Assembly (NCBI GenBank): GCA_017554335.1
Contig: JAFZIO010000059.1
Location: forward strand, 1 to 64,000
Source of the DNA: Bacteroidales bacterium
GTDB lineage: Bacteria > Bacteroidota > Bacteroidia > Bacteroidales > UBA932
Reading direction: 5' to 3'
DNA: 64,000 nucleotides
The position numbers and the translations under genes were made by a program. Of the stretch, positions 7,277 to 16,513 are shown in pieces (position 1 is the stretch's first letter; every line of letters starts with the position of its first letter). Under the pieces are notes generated by a model, which was not told where the DNA came from, searched no databases, and saw only the letters and a program-made list of their open reading frames with translations.

Positions 7277-7854
7277 CAGGCAAACTCCTGCAGCAGCTCC
7301 CACACCCGGTGGACGGGGAAGCCCATCACATTATAGAACGAACCTTCTATATGGCCCATGGAGGCATAGCCCAGCCATTCCTGGATGCCGTAGCCGCCGG
7401 CCTTGTCGAATGGCTTGTAAGTATCTATGTAATAGTTGATTTCGTCATCGTCAAGAGGGTTGACGTAAACGGTGGTAACATCGGTTACGCTGCGCTCTTT
7501 TTCCGCTGTGCGGAATACCAGTCCGGAGATTACCTTATGGGGTTTGCCGGAGAGCTCGTGCAGCATGGCGACGGCCTCTTCCCGGCTATGCGGCTTGCCC
7601 AGGACGCGATTGTCTACTACTACGACGGTATCTGCCGTAATCAGCAGCTCATCCGCCTCCAGAGGCCTGTGAAAGCCATGGGACTTGCCCAGAGCCATAA
7701 GCAGGGCGACGTCCTCAGGGACGCTTCCTTCGGGAACGGACTCCTCAAACGTGTTTCCTGTATCTACTGTGAATTCCACATCCAGTCCTGCAAGCAACTC
7801 GCGCCTCCTGGGGGAGCCGCTGCCGAGGATGATACGTTTAGAACATTTTTTCAT
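7276..7854 (-). CDS. maf: Maf nucleoside triphosphate pyrophosphatase
   Basis: The 192-residue protein is a Maf house-cleaning enzyme that hydrolyses dTTP/UTP or modified nucleotides to monophosphates. Family motifs are IILGSGSPRRRELL near the N-terminus, ITADTVVVVDNRVLGKP with the conserved Asp, and GGYGIQEWLG with SFYNVMGFPV at the end. The ATG at 7854 is chosen; a TTG three codons earlier is the only upstream alternative. It overlaps the end of kdsC by 17 bases and the start of the pseudouridine synthase gene by one, in a four-gene minus-strand operon. Confidence 0.93.
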   Translation of the reverse strand: MKKCSKRIILGSGSPRRRELLAGLDVEFTVDTGNTFEESVPEGSVPEDVALLMALGKSHGFHRPLEADELLITADTVVVVDNRVLGKPHSREEAVAMLHELSGKPHKVISGLVFRTAEKERSVTDVTTVYVNPLDDDEINYYIDTYKPFDKAGGYGIQEWLGYASMGHIEGSFYNVMGFPVHRVWELLQEFA

Positions 7855-8365
7855 ATTTCTCAACGTCGAATATCCATTTGCCCTGGGCCTTCATGACCAG
7901 TTCCAGAGTCCAGCGCACGAAGCCGCGGCCGCCTCCCATAGGGGCTACGATATCTGCCGCTTCGCGGGCTTCTTCGGCCGCGTCGGCAGGTGCTACACCC
8001 ACGCCTGCGAACTTGATTGCGCCTACGTCAGGGATGTCGTCGCCCATATAAAGTATCTCTTCAGATGACAGGCCGAAACGTTCACATACACCTTCGATTA
8101 TCTTCCTCTTGTTCCGTGCTTTCAGGTAGACGTTTTCGTATGGCACGCCGTAGTCTGTCATGCGCTTGCGCACAGCCTCCGTATGGCCGCCGGTAATGAC
8201 TACGAGTATGTAGCCGTTCAGGGCCGCCATGCGCAGTCCGTGGCCGTCTTTTTCGTTATAGATACGCAGGGGCTCGGCGTTGGCGTCGCACAGCACGCTG
8301 CCGTCCGTCATCACGCCGTCTATATCGAAGACTATGGCTTTGACCGCCTTAAGATTTGGCTCCAT
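7838..8365 (-). CDS. kdsC: KdsC, 3-deoxy-D-manno-octulosonate 8-phosphate phosphatase
   Basis: This 175-residue HAD phosphatase removes phosphate from KDO-8-P in lipopolysaccharide inner-core synthesis. The nucleophile motif is FDIDGVMTDG (residues 13-22), with IYNEKDGHGL, VVITGG (motif II), ARNKRKII and MGDDIPD (motif III and metal site). KdsC is cap-less and tetrameric, which fits the short length. It overlaps the DUF3467 gene by 17 bases upstream and maf downstream. This shows the organism has an LPS-type outer membrane. Confidence 0.94.
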   Translation of the reverse strand: MEPNLKAVKAIVFDIDGVMTDGSVLCDANAEPLRIYNEKDGHGLRMAALNGYILVVITGGHTEAVRKRMTDYGVPYENVYLKARNKRKIIEGVCERFGLSSEEILYMGDDIPDVGAIKFAGVGVAPADAAEEAREAADIVAPMGGGRGFVRWTLELVMKAQGKWIFDVEKYEKMF

Positions 8366-8660
8366 TGGGATTGAAGTCGGCGAGGTTGAAAGTGGCCTTG
8401 GGGGAGCCCGGAAGCTCTATGGGACCGAACTGGGACTCGTATTTGCCGATATTGTCAGCCAGGGCGTTGAGAAGCCTTTTTGCATGCTCCGGAGTCATGA
8501 GGATGCGGCTGCCGATTTCCGGCTTGGGAAGGCCGGGGAGCATGGTGGCGAAATCTATGATGAACTCGCTATGCGAGTGGCTTATGATGGCAAGGTTGGA
8601 GTAGTTTCCTTTTGCAATTTCGGGCTTGAGGTCAAGCTGTATCTGTTTATTCTCTTCCAT
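8349..8660 (-). CDS. DUF3467 protein
   Basis: The protein has 103 residues with the DUF3467 pattern: a leading QLDLKPEIAKGNYSNLAIISHSHSEFIIDFATMLPG, then RILMTPEHAKRLLNALADNI and an acidic-polar tail. The family is small, soluble and widespread in Bacteroidota; its function is unknown. It is the first gene of the DUF3467-kdsC-maf-rluA operon and has its own promoter overlapping that of divergent valS. Confidence 0.9.
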   Translation of the reverse strand: MEENKQIQLDLKPEIAKGNYSNLAIISHSHSEFIIDFATMLPGLPKPEIGSRILMTPEHAKRLLNALADNIGKYESQFGPIELPGSPKATFNLADFNPNGAKS

Positions 8661-8688
8661 ACAATAAAAAATATAAGTGTCAGACCCA

Positions 8689-8719
8689 CAAATTTAGTGT
8701 AAATATGTTATCTTTGCAA
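8689..8719 (-). promoter_or_regulatory. Promoter of the DUF3467-kdsC operon
   Basis: On the minus strand TTG (8719-8717) is 20 bases before TAAATTTG (8696-8689), with the start codon 28 bases further. Its -33 element overlaps the region just after the valS -7 box, so the two promoters probably compete. Confidence 0.72.
8709..8716 (+). promoter_or_regulatory. valS promoter -7 box
   Basis: TATCTTTG lies six bases before the chosen valS ATG (8723). An in-frame ATG at 8705 lies inside or before this box and is therefore unlikely to be the start. No clear -33 element is seen. Confidence 0.65.
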
Positions 8720-8722
8720 GAT

Positions 8723-11356
8723 ATGGAACTGAATACGAAATACAATCCCGCCGAGGTTGAGGACAAGTGGTATGCCTATTGGCTGAAAAACAGGTGCTTT
8801 CATTCGGAACCCGATTCCAGGGTACCTTATACCATAGTCATACCGCCGCCCAACGTTACCGGCATTCTGCATATGGGCCATGTGCTCAACAATACACTGA
8901 ACGACGTGCTTATCCGCAAGGCCCGCATGGACGGCAAAAACGCCTGCTGGGTACCCGGCACCGACCATGCCAGCATAGCCACCGAGAGCAAGGTGGTGGC
9001 GCGCCTTAAGGAGCAGGGAATCAGGAAGGAAGACCTTACCCGCGAAGAGTTCATGAAGCACGCCTGGGCGTGGAAGGAAGAGCACGGCGGCATCATCCTG
9101 CAGCAGCTGCGCAAGCTTGGCGCCTCCTGCGACTGGGACCGCACCAAGTTCACCATGGAGCCCGCCCTAAGCGACGCCGTAATCGCCACCTTCGTCTATT
9201 TCTACAAGAAGGGGCTTATTTACCACGGCTACCGCATGGTCAACTGGGACCCCGTGGCCCACACCGCCATTTCCGACGACGAGGTGATCCACCGCGATAC
9301 CAAGAGCCATTTCTACCATCTGCGTTACTTCATCTCGGACGGCAACGGCAATCCTACCAAGGAATTCCTGACCATTGCCACGACGCGTCCGGAGACCATT
9401 ATGGCCGACGCCGCCATCTGCGTGAATCCCGCAGACGAGCGCTACCATTGGCTGCGCGGCAAGAAGGTGCTTATCCCCCTGATCAACAAGGAGATACCCG
9501 TTATTGAAGACGACTACGTGGAGATGGACTTCGGTACCGGCTGCTTGAAGGTTACCCCCGCCCACGACGTGAACGACTATGCCATAGGCCAGCGTCACGA
9601 CCTGCCCATCCTGGAGATTCTGGACGACGACGGCAAGCTGAACGAAAACGCTCAGATTCTGGTTGGCGAAGACCGTTTCGTGGCCCGCAAGAAGATCTGC
9701 AAGATGCTGGAAGAGGCCGGCAACCTGGTGAAGGTGGAGGAGTACATTTCTCCCGTCGGCTACAGCGAGCGTACGGACGCAGTAATAGAGCCCAAGCTCA
9801 GCAAGCAGTGGTTCCTCAAACTGGAGGAGCTGGCCAAGTCCGCCCTCGAGTCCGTGGAATCCGGCAAGATAAAGCTTATTCCCGATAAGTACCGCAACGT
9901 GTACCGCCACTGGATGGAGAACGCCCACGACTGGTGCATCTCCCGCCAGCTCTGGTGGGGCCAGCGCATCCCCGCATGGTATCTGCCGGACGGAAGCGTG
10001 GTGGTGGAAGAGACCGAGGCAAAGGCCCTGGAGGCCGCCAAGGCCGTCAATCCTGCCGTCACTGCGGCTGACCTGAAGCAGGACGAGGATGTGCTCGACA
10101 CATGGTTCTCCAGCTGGCTGTGGCCCATCAGCGTATTCGACGCCGAGCGCCCCGGCCATCCCGAGCACAAGCCCAACCGCGACCTCAGCTATTATTATCC
10201 CACCAGCGACCTGGTGACCGGCCCGGACATCATCTTCTTCTGGGTGGCCAGGATGGTAATGGCCGGCGGCGAGTTCATGAACGACGTGCCTTTCCGCAAC
10301 GTATATTTCACCGGTATCGTGCGCGACAAGCTCGGCCGCAAGATGAGCAAGACCCTCGGCAACAGCCCCGACCCGCTGGTGCTGATAGAGAAATACGGAG
10401 CCGACTCCGTGCGTCTGGGCATGCTGCTCTGCGCCTCCGCCGGCAACGACATACTGTACGACGAGTCTCAGGTGGAGCAGGGACGCAACTTCTGCGGCAA
10501 GATCTGGAACTCCTGGCGCCTCGTCAACGGCTGGAGGGTGGAGGAGAACGGACGTCAGCCCGAATCTGCCCGCGTGGCCGTCAAGTGGTTCGACAACCTG
10601 CTGTCCCGCACCATCACCACGGTGGAGGACCACTACCGCAAGTTCCGCATCAACGACGCCCTGATGGCCATTTACAAGCTCTTCTGGGACGACTACTGCA
10701 GCACCTACCTGGAACTCATCAAGCCCGCCTATGGCGAGGGGATCGACGGCTATACCTTCGAGGCTACCGTCGGCTTCTTCGACAAACTGCTCAAGCTCAT
10801 CCACCCCGTGATGCCTTTCATTACGGAGGAAATATGGCACGCAATGGCGAACAGGCGTCCCGGTGAGACCATCATGTTCGAGCGCACTCCGGTCGCCGGA
10901 CCTTGCGACGAGGCGTTCCTGGCCGCTTTTGAGCAGGCCCGCCAGATTGCCGCCGGCGTACGTGCCGTCCGTGCCCAGAAGCAGATAGCACCCAAGGAAC
11001 CCCTTAAGCTGCAGCTGGAAGGGGAGCTTCCCGAGGAACTGCTGCCCGTCATCGCCAAGTCGGCCAACATTTCAGAGTTCGTAAAAGAGAGCGCAGGCGC
11101 CGCCGTCGGTTTCATTGTGGGCACCATCAAGTGCAGCGTGCCTCTGGAAGGACTTGTTGACGCAGGACAGGAGCGCGCCAAACTGGAGGCGGAGCTGGAG
11201 CACCAGCGCAAATTCCTCGCAGGCGTGCGCGCCAAGCTGGGCAACGAGAACTTCATGGCCCATGCACCCCAGGCCGTGGTTGACAACGAGCGCAAGAAAG
11301 AATCCGACGCCCTGGCCCGCATAGAGGCCCTGGAGGCATCGTTGAAGTCATTATAA
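8723..11356 (+). CDS. valS: Valyl-tRNA synthetase
   Basis: This 877-residue class I synthetase charges tRNA-Val. It has the signature PPPNVTGILHMGH (HIGH variant), the KMSK loop KMSKTLGN, the editing-domain start TTRPETIMADAAI, and CISRQLWWGQRIPAWY. The C-terminal coiled-coil arm (EGLVDAGQERAKLEAELEHQ) is the usual ValRS tRNA clamp. The start at 8723 (MELNTKYNPAEVEDKWYAYW) is chosen from the position of the -7 box and typical family length. It heads a close-packed run ending at 19638. Confidence 0.97.
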   Translation: MELNTKYNPAEVEDKWYAYWLKNRCFHSEPDSRVPYTIVIPPPNVTGILHMGHVLNNTLNDVLIRKARMDGKNACWVPGTDHASIATESKVVARLKEQGIRKEDLTREEFMKHAWAWKEEHGGIILQQLRKLGASCDWDRTKFTMEPALSDAVIATFVYFYKKGLIYHGYRMVNWDPVAHTAISDDEVIHRDTKSHFYHLRYFISDGNGNPTKEFLTIATTRPETIMADAAICVNPADERYHWLRGKKVLIPLINKEIPVIEDDYVEMDFGTGCLKVTPAHDVNDYAIGQRHDLPILEILDDDGKLNENAQILVGEDRFVARKKICKMLEEAGNLVKVEEYISPVGYSERTDAVIEPKLSKQWFLKLEELAKSALESVESGKIKLIPDKYRNVYRHWMENAHDWCISRQLWWGQRIPAWYLPDGSVVVEETEAKALEAAKAVNPAVTAADLKQDEDVLDTWFSSWLWPISVFDAERPGHPEHKPNRDLSYYYPTSDLVTGPDIIFFWVARMVMAGGEFMNDVPFRNVYFTGIVRDKLGRKMSKTLGNSPDPLVLIEKYGADSVRLGMLLCASAGNDILYDESQVEQGRNFCGKIWNSWRLVNGWRVEENGRQPESARVAVKWFDNLLSRTITTVEDHYRKFRINDALMAIYKLFWDDYCSTYLELIKPAYGEGIDGYTFEATVGFFDKLLKLIHPVMPFITEEIWHAMANRRPGETIMFERTPVAGPCDEAFLAAFEQARQIAAGVRAVRAQKQIAPKEPLKLQLEGELPEELLPVIAKSANISEFVKESAGAAVGFIVGTIKCSVPLEGLVDAGQERAKLEAELEHQRKFLAGVRAKLGNENFMAHAPQAVVDNERKKESDALARIEALEASLKSL

Positions 11357-11377
11357 GCAACTTAAAATCAGACGCAT

Positions 11378-11617
11378 ATGATAGTTTATCCACTCGGCGT
11401 AGTAGGCCCCTGGCAGATAGTCATTATCGCCCTTGTGATCCTTCTCCTCTTCGGCGGCAAGAAGATTCCCGAGCTCATGAAGGGACTCGGCAAAGGCGTA
11501 AAGAGCTTCAAGGAAGGTATCAACGAGGTTGAAGAGCAGATTAACACCGCTGATACTCCTTCCAAGCCTGCTGAAGCACCCAAGGCCAAGGAAGAGCCCA
11601 AGGAGCCGGAGGCCTAG
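11378..11617 (+). CDS. tatA: Twin-arginine translocase subunit TatA/E
   Basis: The 79-residue protein has one N-terminal membrane helix ([22 protein letters not shown]), the FGGKKIPEL hinge and an amphipathic helix ([14 protein letters not shown]), then a charged, Pro-rich tail. TatA forms the protein-conducting element of the Tat pathway for folded, often cofactor-bearing proteins. It is 21 bases after valS and two bases before tatC, so both Tat subunits are made together. No separate tatB is seen, as is usual for minimal TatAC systems. Confidence 0.94.
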   Translation: MIVYPLGVVGPWQIVIIALVILLLFGGKKIPELMKGLGKGVKSFKEGINEVEEQINTADTPSKPAEAPKAKEEPKEPEA

Positions 11618-11619
11618 AC

Positions 11620-12378
11620 GTGGCTGACGGCGGCAAAGAGCGCGAGATGTCCTTCTGGGACCATCTCGAGGAATTGAGGGGAACCCTGTTCCGCTCGATT
11701 ATCGCTCTATGCATCTTTGCCGTACTCGGATTCATTTTCAAGAAACAGCTTTTCTGGCTTATCTTCCTTCCGGCATCCCCGGATTTCTTCATCTATCGTC
11801 TCCTGGGCTGGTCTTTCACCCTGGAAATGATAAATGTGGAGATGGCCGCCCAGTTCTTCGTGCACCTTCAGGCTGCATTCGGGGCGGCTCTCATACTGGC
11901 CTTCCCGTATCTTATCTGGGAGATCTGGCGTTTCATCGCGCCGGCCCTCTATGAAAAGGAGAAAAAGGCCGTCGGAGGCGCCTTCCTCATGGCCACCGGC
12001 TTTTTCTATCTGGGCGTCGTCGTGGGATACGTGCTGGTGCTGCCGGCTTGCGTGCAGTTTTTCATGAACTACAGCGTGAGCTCCCAGGTCACAAATGCCA
12101 TCACCATAGGCTCGTACATGTCTATGTTCACCTCCACCGTGCTGCTGGTGGGCCTGGCCTTTGAATTCCCGACGGTTATCTGGGCCTTGTCGCGCCTGGG
12201 CGTGCTGGACCGCAAGCAGCTGCGCGGCGGCAGGCGTTACGCCCTCGTGGCCGTGCTGGTGCTCGCCGCCCTGGTCACTCCCGCCGACCCGCTGTCCATG
12301 CTCATAGTGGCGGCGCCGCTGTATCTGATGTACGAGGTTTCCATTCTAATGTGCCCCCGTTCCAATGGTATCGATTGA
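11620..12378 (+). CDS. tatC: Twin-arginine translocase subunit TatC
   Basis: A 252-residue, six-helix membrane protein. MSFWDHLEELRGTLFRSI is the conserved N-terminal signal-recognition region, and FPYLIWEIWRFIAPALYEKEKK is the hallmark of the first periplasmic/cytoplasmic loop; VTPADPLSMLIVAAPLYLMYE is the typical last helix. TatC binds the twin-arginine signal peptide. A GTG at 11620, two bases after tatA, gives the common short extension before MSFWDHL; the ATG at 11647 is the alternative start. The end overlaps the ABC-F gene by 14 bases. Confidence 0.93.
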   Translation: MADGGKEREMSFWDHLEELRGTLFRSIIALCIFAVLGFIFKKQLFWLIFLPASPDFFIYRLLGWSFTLEMINVEMAAQFFVHLQAAFGAALILAFPYLIWEIWRFIAPALYEKEKKAVGGAFLMATGFFYLGVVVGYVLVLPACVQFFMNYSVSSQVTNAITIGSYMSMFTSTVLLVGLAFEFPTVIWALSRLGVLDRKQLRGGRRYALVAVLVLAALVTPADPLSMLIVAAPLYLMYEVSILMCPRSNGID

Positions 12379-14266
12379 CGACGTAACTGTTGCCTACGGC
12401 GGCTTCGTCTTGCTGGACGGAATCAATTTCCACATCAGCGAGACGGACAAGATAGGCCTCGTTGGACGAAACGGGGCGGGGAAGTCCACCGTCATGAAGC
12501 TGATTATGGGGCTGCAGAACCCCACGTCCGGCCGTATCGACAAGCCCTCCGGCATCACAATAGGCTACCTGCCGCAGCTGATGGAGCACCACAAGGGCCG
12601 CAGCGTGCTGGATGAGACCATGACCGTCTTCAGCGAGACCAACGGCCTGGAGGAGGAGATACGCCAGGTGACTGCGGAGCTGGGGGAGCGGGACGACTAC
12701 GAGTCGCCGGAGTATTCGGCCCTGATCGAGCGCCTGGGCGACCTGAACGACCGCCTGGCCACGTCCCAGAGCGAGACGCCCGAGGTGCGCGCACGCAAGA
12801 CCCTGAGGGGCCTTGGCTTCCGCGACGACGAGCTGGACCGCAAGACGGAGACCTTCAGCCAGGGGTGGAACATGCGTATCGAGCTGGCCAAGATACTGCT
12901 GCGGCAGCCAGACCTGCTTATGCTGGACGAGCCCACCAACCACCTGGACATAGAGTCCATAGAGTGGCTGGAGGCGTATCTGAAGGCCCGCCGCGGCAGC
13001 CTCCTGCTGGTGTCGCACGACCGCAAGTTCCTGGACAACGTGACAAACCGCACCGTGGAAATAATGCTGGGGCATATCCACGACTACAAGGTGCCTTATT
13101 CCAAATACCTGGTGCTGCGTGAGGAGCGGCTTGCCCAGCAGACCGCTGCCTACGAAAACCAGCAGCGCATGATACAGAAGACGGAAGAGTTTATCAACAC
13201 CTTCCGCTACAAGCCCACCAAGAGCAACCAGGTTCAGAGCCGTATAAAGGCCCTGGAGAAACTGGAGAGGGTGGAGATAGACGAGACCGACAAAGTGCGT
13301 CTTACGGTGAAGTTCCCGCCCGCACCCCGTTCGGGCGACCTGGTTTACAAGGCCAGCGGACTCAGTGCCGGTTATCCGCAGAAAGTGGTGTTTACGGACG
13401 CTGAGATAGAAATCAAGAGGGGAGAGAAGGTGGCGTTCGTCGGCCGTAACGGCGAAGGCAAGACCACGCTCATGAGGGTGATTGCCGGAGAACTCCAGCC
13501 CCTTGCCGGAGAGAGCCGGCTCGGGCATAATGTGGATCTGGGTTATTTTGCCCAGAACCAGGAGGAAATACTGGACAAGAACGAGACCGTATTCAGCACC
13601 CTGGACCGTATCGCAGTTGGGGACATCCGCACAAAGCTGCGCGACCTGCTGGCCCAGTTCCTCTTCCGCGGAGAAGATATAGACAAGCGCGTATCCGTGC
13701 TTTCCGGAGGCGAAAGGGCAAGGCTCGGCATGGCCAAGCTCATGCTCCAGAACCACAACCTGCTGGCCCTGGACGAGCCTACCAACCACATGGATATCAA
13801 GTCCAAGGACATACTCAAGCAGGCCCTTAAGTCTTACGATGGCACGCTGATTGTTGTCAGTCACGACAGGGACTTCCTAGACGGCCTCGTAGACAAGCTC
13901 TATGAGTTCCGTGACGGAAAGGTCCGCGAGCACCTCGGAGGCGTGAACGAGTTCCTTGCCAGAAGGCGGCTGGAGAACCTTCAGGAGCTTGAAAGGAATG
14001 CCGAAACAGTCAAGGTACAGACTGTTAAAGACGACTGCGCATACAAGGAACAGAAAGAAAAAAACAAGCTGGACCGCAAGAAAAAGAACAGAATTTCTTA
14101 TCTTGAGTGCGAAATTGAAAAACTGGAGTCCCGTATGGCGGAAATAGAAAAAATCCTTTCCGCTCCGGGCCCTGAAGATGATATAATGGAGCTTACCCGT
14201 TCTTACCTGGAGTGCAAGAGGGATCTGGATGCCAAGACGGACGAATGGGGCTCGCTAATAGAATAG
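12365..14266 (+). CDS. ABC-F family ATPase
   Basis: This 633-residue soluble protein has two ABC cassettes and no membrane segment. Cassette 1 has GRNGAGKST, a divergent signature FSQGWNMR and DEPTNHLD; cassette 2 has GRNGEGKTT, LSGGERARLG and DEPTNHMD. Between them is the P-site tRNA interaction linker (ENQQRMIQKTEEFINTFRYK). A C-terminal coiled coil (about 545-633) carries many Lys/Glu residues. ABC-F proteins act on the ribosome E site to resolve stalls or adjust translation; a minority give antibiotic resistance, for which there is no specific sign here. It overlaps tatC by 14 bases. Confidence 0.93.
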   Translation: MVSIDDVTVAYGGFVLLDGINFHISETDKIGLVGRNGAGKSTVMKLIMGLQNPTSGRIDKPSGITIGYLPQLMEHHKGRSVLDETMTVFSETNGLEEEIRQVTAELGERDDYESPEYSALIERLGDLNDRLATSQSETPEVRARKTLRGLGFRDDELDRKTETFSQGWNMRIELAKILLRQPDLLMLDEPTNHLDIESIEWLEAYLKARRGSLLLVSHDRKFLDNVTNRTVEIMLGHIHDYKVPYSKYLVLREERLAQQTAAYENQQRMIQKTEEFINTFRYKPTKSNQVQSRIKALEKLERVEIDETDKVRLTVKFPPAPRSGDLVYKASGLSAGYPQKVVFTDAEIEIKRGEKVAFVGRNGEGKTTLMRVIAGELQPLAGESRLGHNVDLGYFAQNQEEILDKNETVFSTLDRIAVGDIRTKLRDLLAQFLFRGEDIDKRVSVLSGGERARLGMAKLMLQNHNLLALDEPTNHMDIKSKDILKQALKSYDGTLIVVSHDRDFLDGLVDKLYEFRDGKVREHLGGVNEFLARRRLENLQELERNAETVKVQTVKDDCAYKEQKEKNKLDRKKKNRISYLECEIEKLESRMAEIEKILSAPGPEDDIMELTRSYLECKRDLDAKTDEWGSLIE

Positions 14267-14270
14267 AGTT

Positions 14271-15200
14271 ATGAAAAAGTGGATATTATCTGTGCTTCTG
14301 CTTTCCGTCGTTTCCGGTTTCACGGCCGGGGCGGCTCCCAGGCAGACCAGCATCAACCTCAGCCCTTTCAGCAATATGAAAGTGGCAGGTACTTTTTCGG
14401 TCAGCCTCGTGAGGGGTTCGGACTACAGGGCCCTGGTTACTGTAGAAGAGAGCTACATGGACTATATCGTATGCCAGGTGACCGACGGTGTGCTGAACAT
14501 AGATATAGACGAGCGCCGCGTGCCGTCGGAGATTAAGCGCCAGTTCAGGGCCAAGGGCACTTCTGATCCGGCGTTCTCTGCAATCATATACGTGCCGGAA
14601 CTTATACGCTCCGTGGAGCTGGACGGCAAGGCCGTGCTGTGCGATTCCGAAGATGTGTTCGACAAGGGGCATGTGACCTTTGACCTGGACGACAATTCCA
14701 GCATGAAGAACGTGGAAATCAGTTCCCAGGAAGTCATATTGTCCCTTCAGAACAAGAGTACGGCAGATGTGAAGGTTTCCTGCAAGAAACTGGCTGTGGA
14801 CACCTCAAATTCTTCCAGCCTGACTATAGAGGAAGAGTCCGAGGACTCCGGCTACTCCCTTCAGGGCTCTTCCAAGATTGTGGCCAAGAGCCATGCCGTG
14901 CATATGGAGATAAAGACCAAGGCCAACTCCAACATGAAGCTCTTCGGTACGGGAGACAGCATTTCATACAACCTCAGCGGCACCTCCGAGGTGAACGCCC
15001 TCAACTTCGAAGTGCCTGACGCCAAGGTTACAATGACCAGCGTCTGCGCCCTGTACCAGGCGGCATACCGCAGCCTCACCCTGAATCTGAACGGTGGCTC
15101 AGCCCTGTATTTCACGAACGAACCTCAGGTGAGCATCGAGAATATAAAGTCATCCACCGTTTCCCGCGTGTCCAACGGCGCGGCTGCCAGGAAATCATGA
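14271..15200 (+). CDS. Secreted GIN-domain (DUF2807) protein
   Basis: The 309-residue protein has a signal peptide (WILSVLLLSVVSGFTAGAA) and then the repetitive beta-helix pattern of the DUF2807/GIN family: FSNMKVAGTFSVSLVRG, SVELDGKAVLCDSEDV, GSSKIVAKSHAVHMEIKTKA and SGTSEVNALNFEV. The family is described as a putative autotransporter adhesin head, very common in Bacteroidota, with unproven function. It is probably periplasmic or surface-exposed. It starts four bases after the ABC-F stop and its stop overlaps the aminotransferase start (ATGA). Confidence 0.88.
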   Translation: MKKWILSVLLLSVVSGFTAGAAPRQTSINLSPFSNMKVAGTFSVSLVRGSDYRALVTVEESYMDYIVCQVTDGVLNIDIDERRVPSEIKRQFRAKGTSDPAFSAIIYVPELIRSVELDGKAVLCDSEDVFDKGHVTFDLDDNSSMKNVEISSQEVILSLQNKSTADVKVSCKKLAVDTSNSSSLTIEEESEDSGYSLQGSSKIVAKSHAVHMEIKTKANSNMKLFGTGDSISYNLSGTSEVNALNFEVPDAKVTMTSVCALYQAAYRSLTLNLNGGSALYFTNEPQVSIENIKSSTVSRVSNGAAARKS

Positions 15201-16510
15201 GACTTTTCAGCGAGGAAGCTATTGCTGCGGCGTGTGCGGCCAATAATGTATCTGACTTGGCGTCGGCCACTATAGGAGAGGTGCTCCTGGTGGCACAGCA
15301 TCTGGAACGCACCACCGGAATTCCTTTCATACGTATGGACCAGGGGTCGCCCGGCCTGCCTGCCAACCGCTACGGCATTGAGGCCGAGAAGCGTGCGCTG
15401 GATGCCGGCGTCGGTGCCAAATATCCGCCGGCGGACGGCGTGCCCGCCCTGAAGGAGGCCGCATCCCGCTTCGTCAAGGCCTATATCGACGTGGACGTCA
15501 GCCCCCGTTCCTGCGTGCCCACGACGGGCTCCGTGGCGGCATCGTTCGGCTCCTTCGCCGCATGCTGCCAGCGTATCCCCGGCAAGGACAAGGTGCTCTT
15601 CATCGACCCGGGTTTCCCTATCCAGAAGGCGCAGCTGCGCATACTCGGCATCGATTGGGTTGCCTTCGACATCTACGCTTACCGCGGAGCCGCCAAACTC
15701 AGGCCCAAACTGGAGGAGATGCTCTCCGGCGGCGACGTTGCCGCCATCATCTACTCCAACCCCAACAATCCCGCGTGGATATGCCTGGAAGAGGAGGAAC
15801 TGCAGGTGATAGGGGAGCTCGCCACCCGCTACGACGCCGTGGTGATGGAAGACCTGGCCTACTTCTGCATGGACTACAGGAAAGACCTGGGGCACCCCTT
15901 CGTGCCGCCGTTCCTGCCCACCGTGGCCCGCTATACGGACAATTACATCCTGATGCTGTCGTCTTCCAAGATATACAGCTATGCCGGCCAGCGTATGGCA
16001 CTGGCGTGTATAAGCGACAAGCTTTTCGAGAAACAGTATCCCGCCCTGGCGGAGCGTTACCACGACGCGGGAGTCTTCGGACAGACGCTGGTGGCTTCCA
16101 TACTCTACATGATAACGAGCGGCTGCACCACATCCACCCAGTACGGCTATGCCGAGATGATGCGCCTTTCCTGCGACGGCACTATCGACTTTATCGAGGA
16201 TACTCGCGACTACGAGCGCAGGGCGGCCATGGTGAAGGAGATTTTCCTCCGCCACGGCTTCCATATAGTTTACGACAGGGACGTGACGCAGAAAGTGGGG
16301 GACGGCTTCTTTTTCTCCCTGGGATACGGCGACTGGAGCTCGGCCAGGCTGGTCCCGGCCCTTATAGCTTACGGCGTAAGCTGCATAAGCCTGTCGACCA
16401 CCGGCAGCAGGCAGGAGGGCGTGCGCGCATGCGTGAGCCTCATGCATGAAGACCTCTATCCGCTCCTGGACGAGCGTATGGCAATGTTTGAACAAGATAA
16501 CCGTAAATAA
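15197..16510 (+). CDS. PLP-dependent aminotransferase, class I/II
   Basis: The 437-residue protein is a fold-type I aminotransferase. SNPNNPAW is the conserved Asn-Pro substrate loop, MEDLAYF holds the pyridine-binding Asp, and SSSKIYSYAGQR contains the Schiff-base Lys and the phosphate-contacting Arg. It would transfer an amino group between an amino acid and a keto acid; the substrate cannot be read from sequence, though MALDEYDN-type motifs of plant-like groups are absent. It begins within the stop of the GIN gene and is followed three bases later by the BASS transporter, so a link between the two (import and transamination of a keto or organic acid) is possible. Confidence 0.88.
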   Translation: MRLFSEEAIAAACAANNVSDLASATIGEVLLVAQHLERTTGIPFIRMDQGSPGLPANRYGIEAEKRALDAGVGAKYPPADGVPALKEAASRFVKAYIDVDVSPRSCVPTTGSVAASFGSFAACCQRIPGKDKVLFIDPGFPIQKAQLRILGIDWVAFDIYAYRGAAKLRPKLEEMLSGGDVAAIIYSNPNNPAWICLEEEELQVIGELATRYDAVVMEDLAYFCMDYRKDLGHPFVPPFLPTVARYTDNYILMLSSSKIYSYAGQRMALACISDKLFEKQYPALAERYHDAGVFGQTLVASILYMITSGCTTSTQYGYAEMMRLSCDGTIDFIEDTRDYERRAAMVKEIFLRHGFHIVYDRDVTQKVGDGFFFSLGYGDWSSARLVPALIAYGVSCISLSTTGSRQEGVRACVSLMHEDLYPLLDERMAMFEQDNRK

Positions 16511-16513
16511 CCA

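Noticed and set aside
9167..10840. A 557-codon open frame on the minus strand inside valS
   Set aside because: It is the complement of a GC-rich synthetase gene; its translation is His/Val/Leu-rich low-information sequence and valS is certain.
12365..14266. ABC-F antibiotic-resistance protein
   Set aside because: The linker and cassettes fit general translation-associated ABC-F proteins; nothing points to a resistance subclass.
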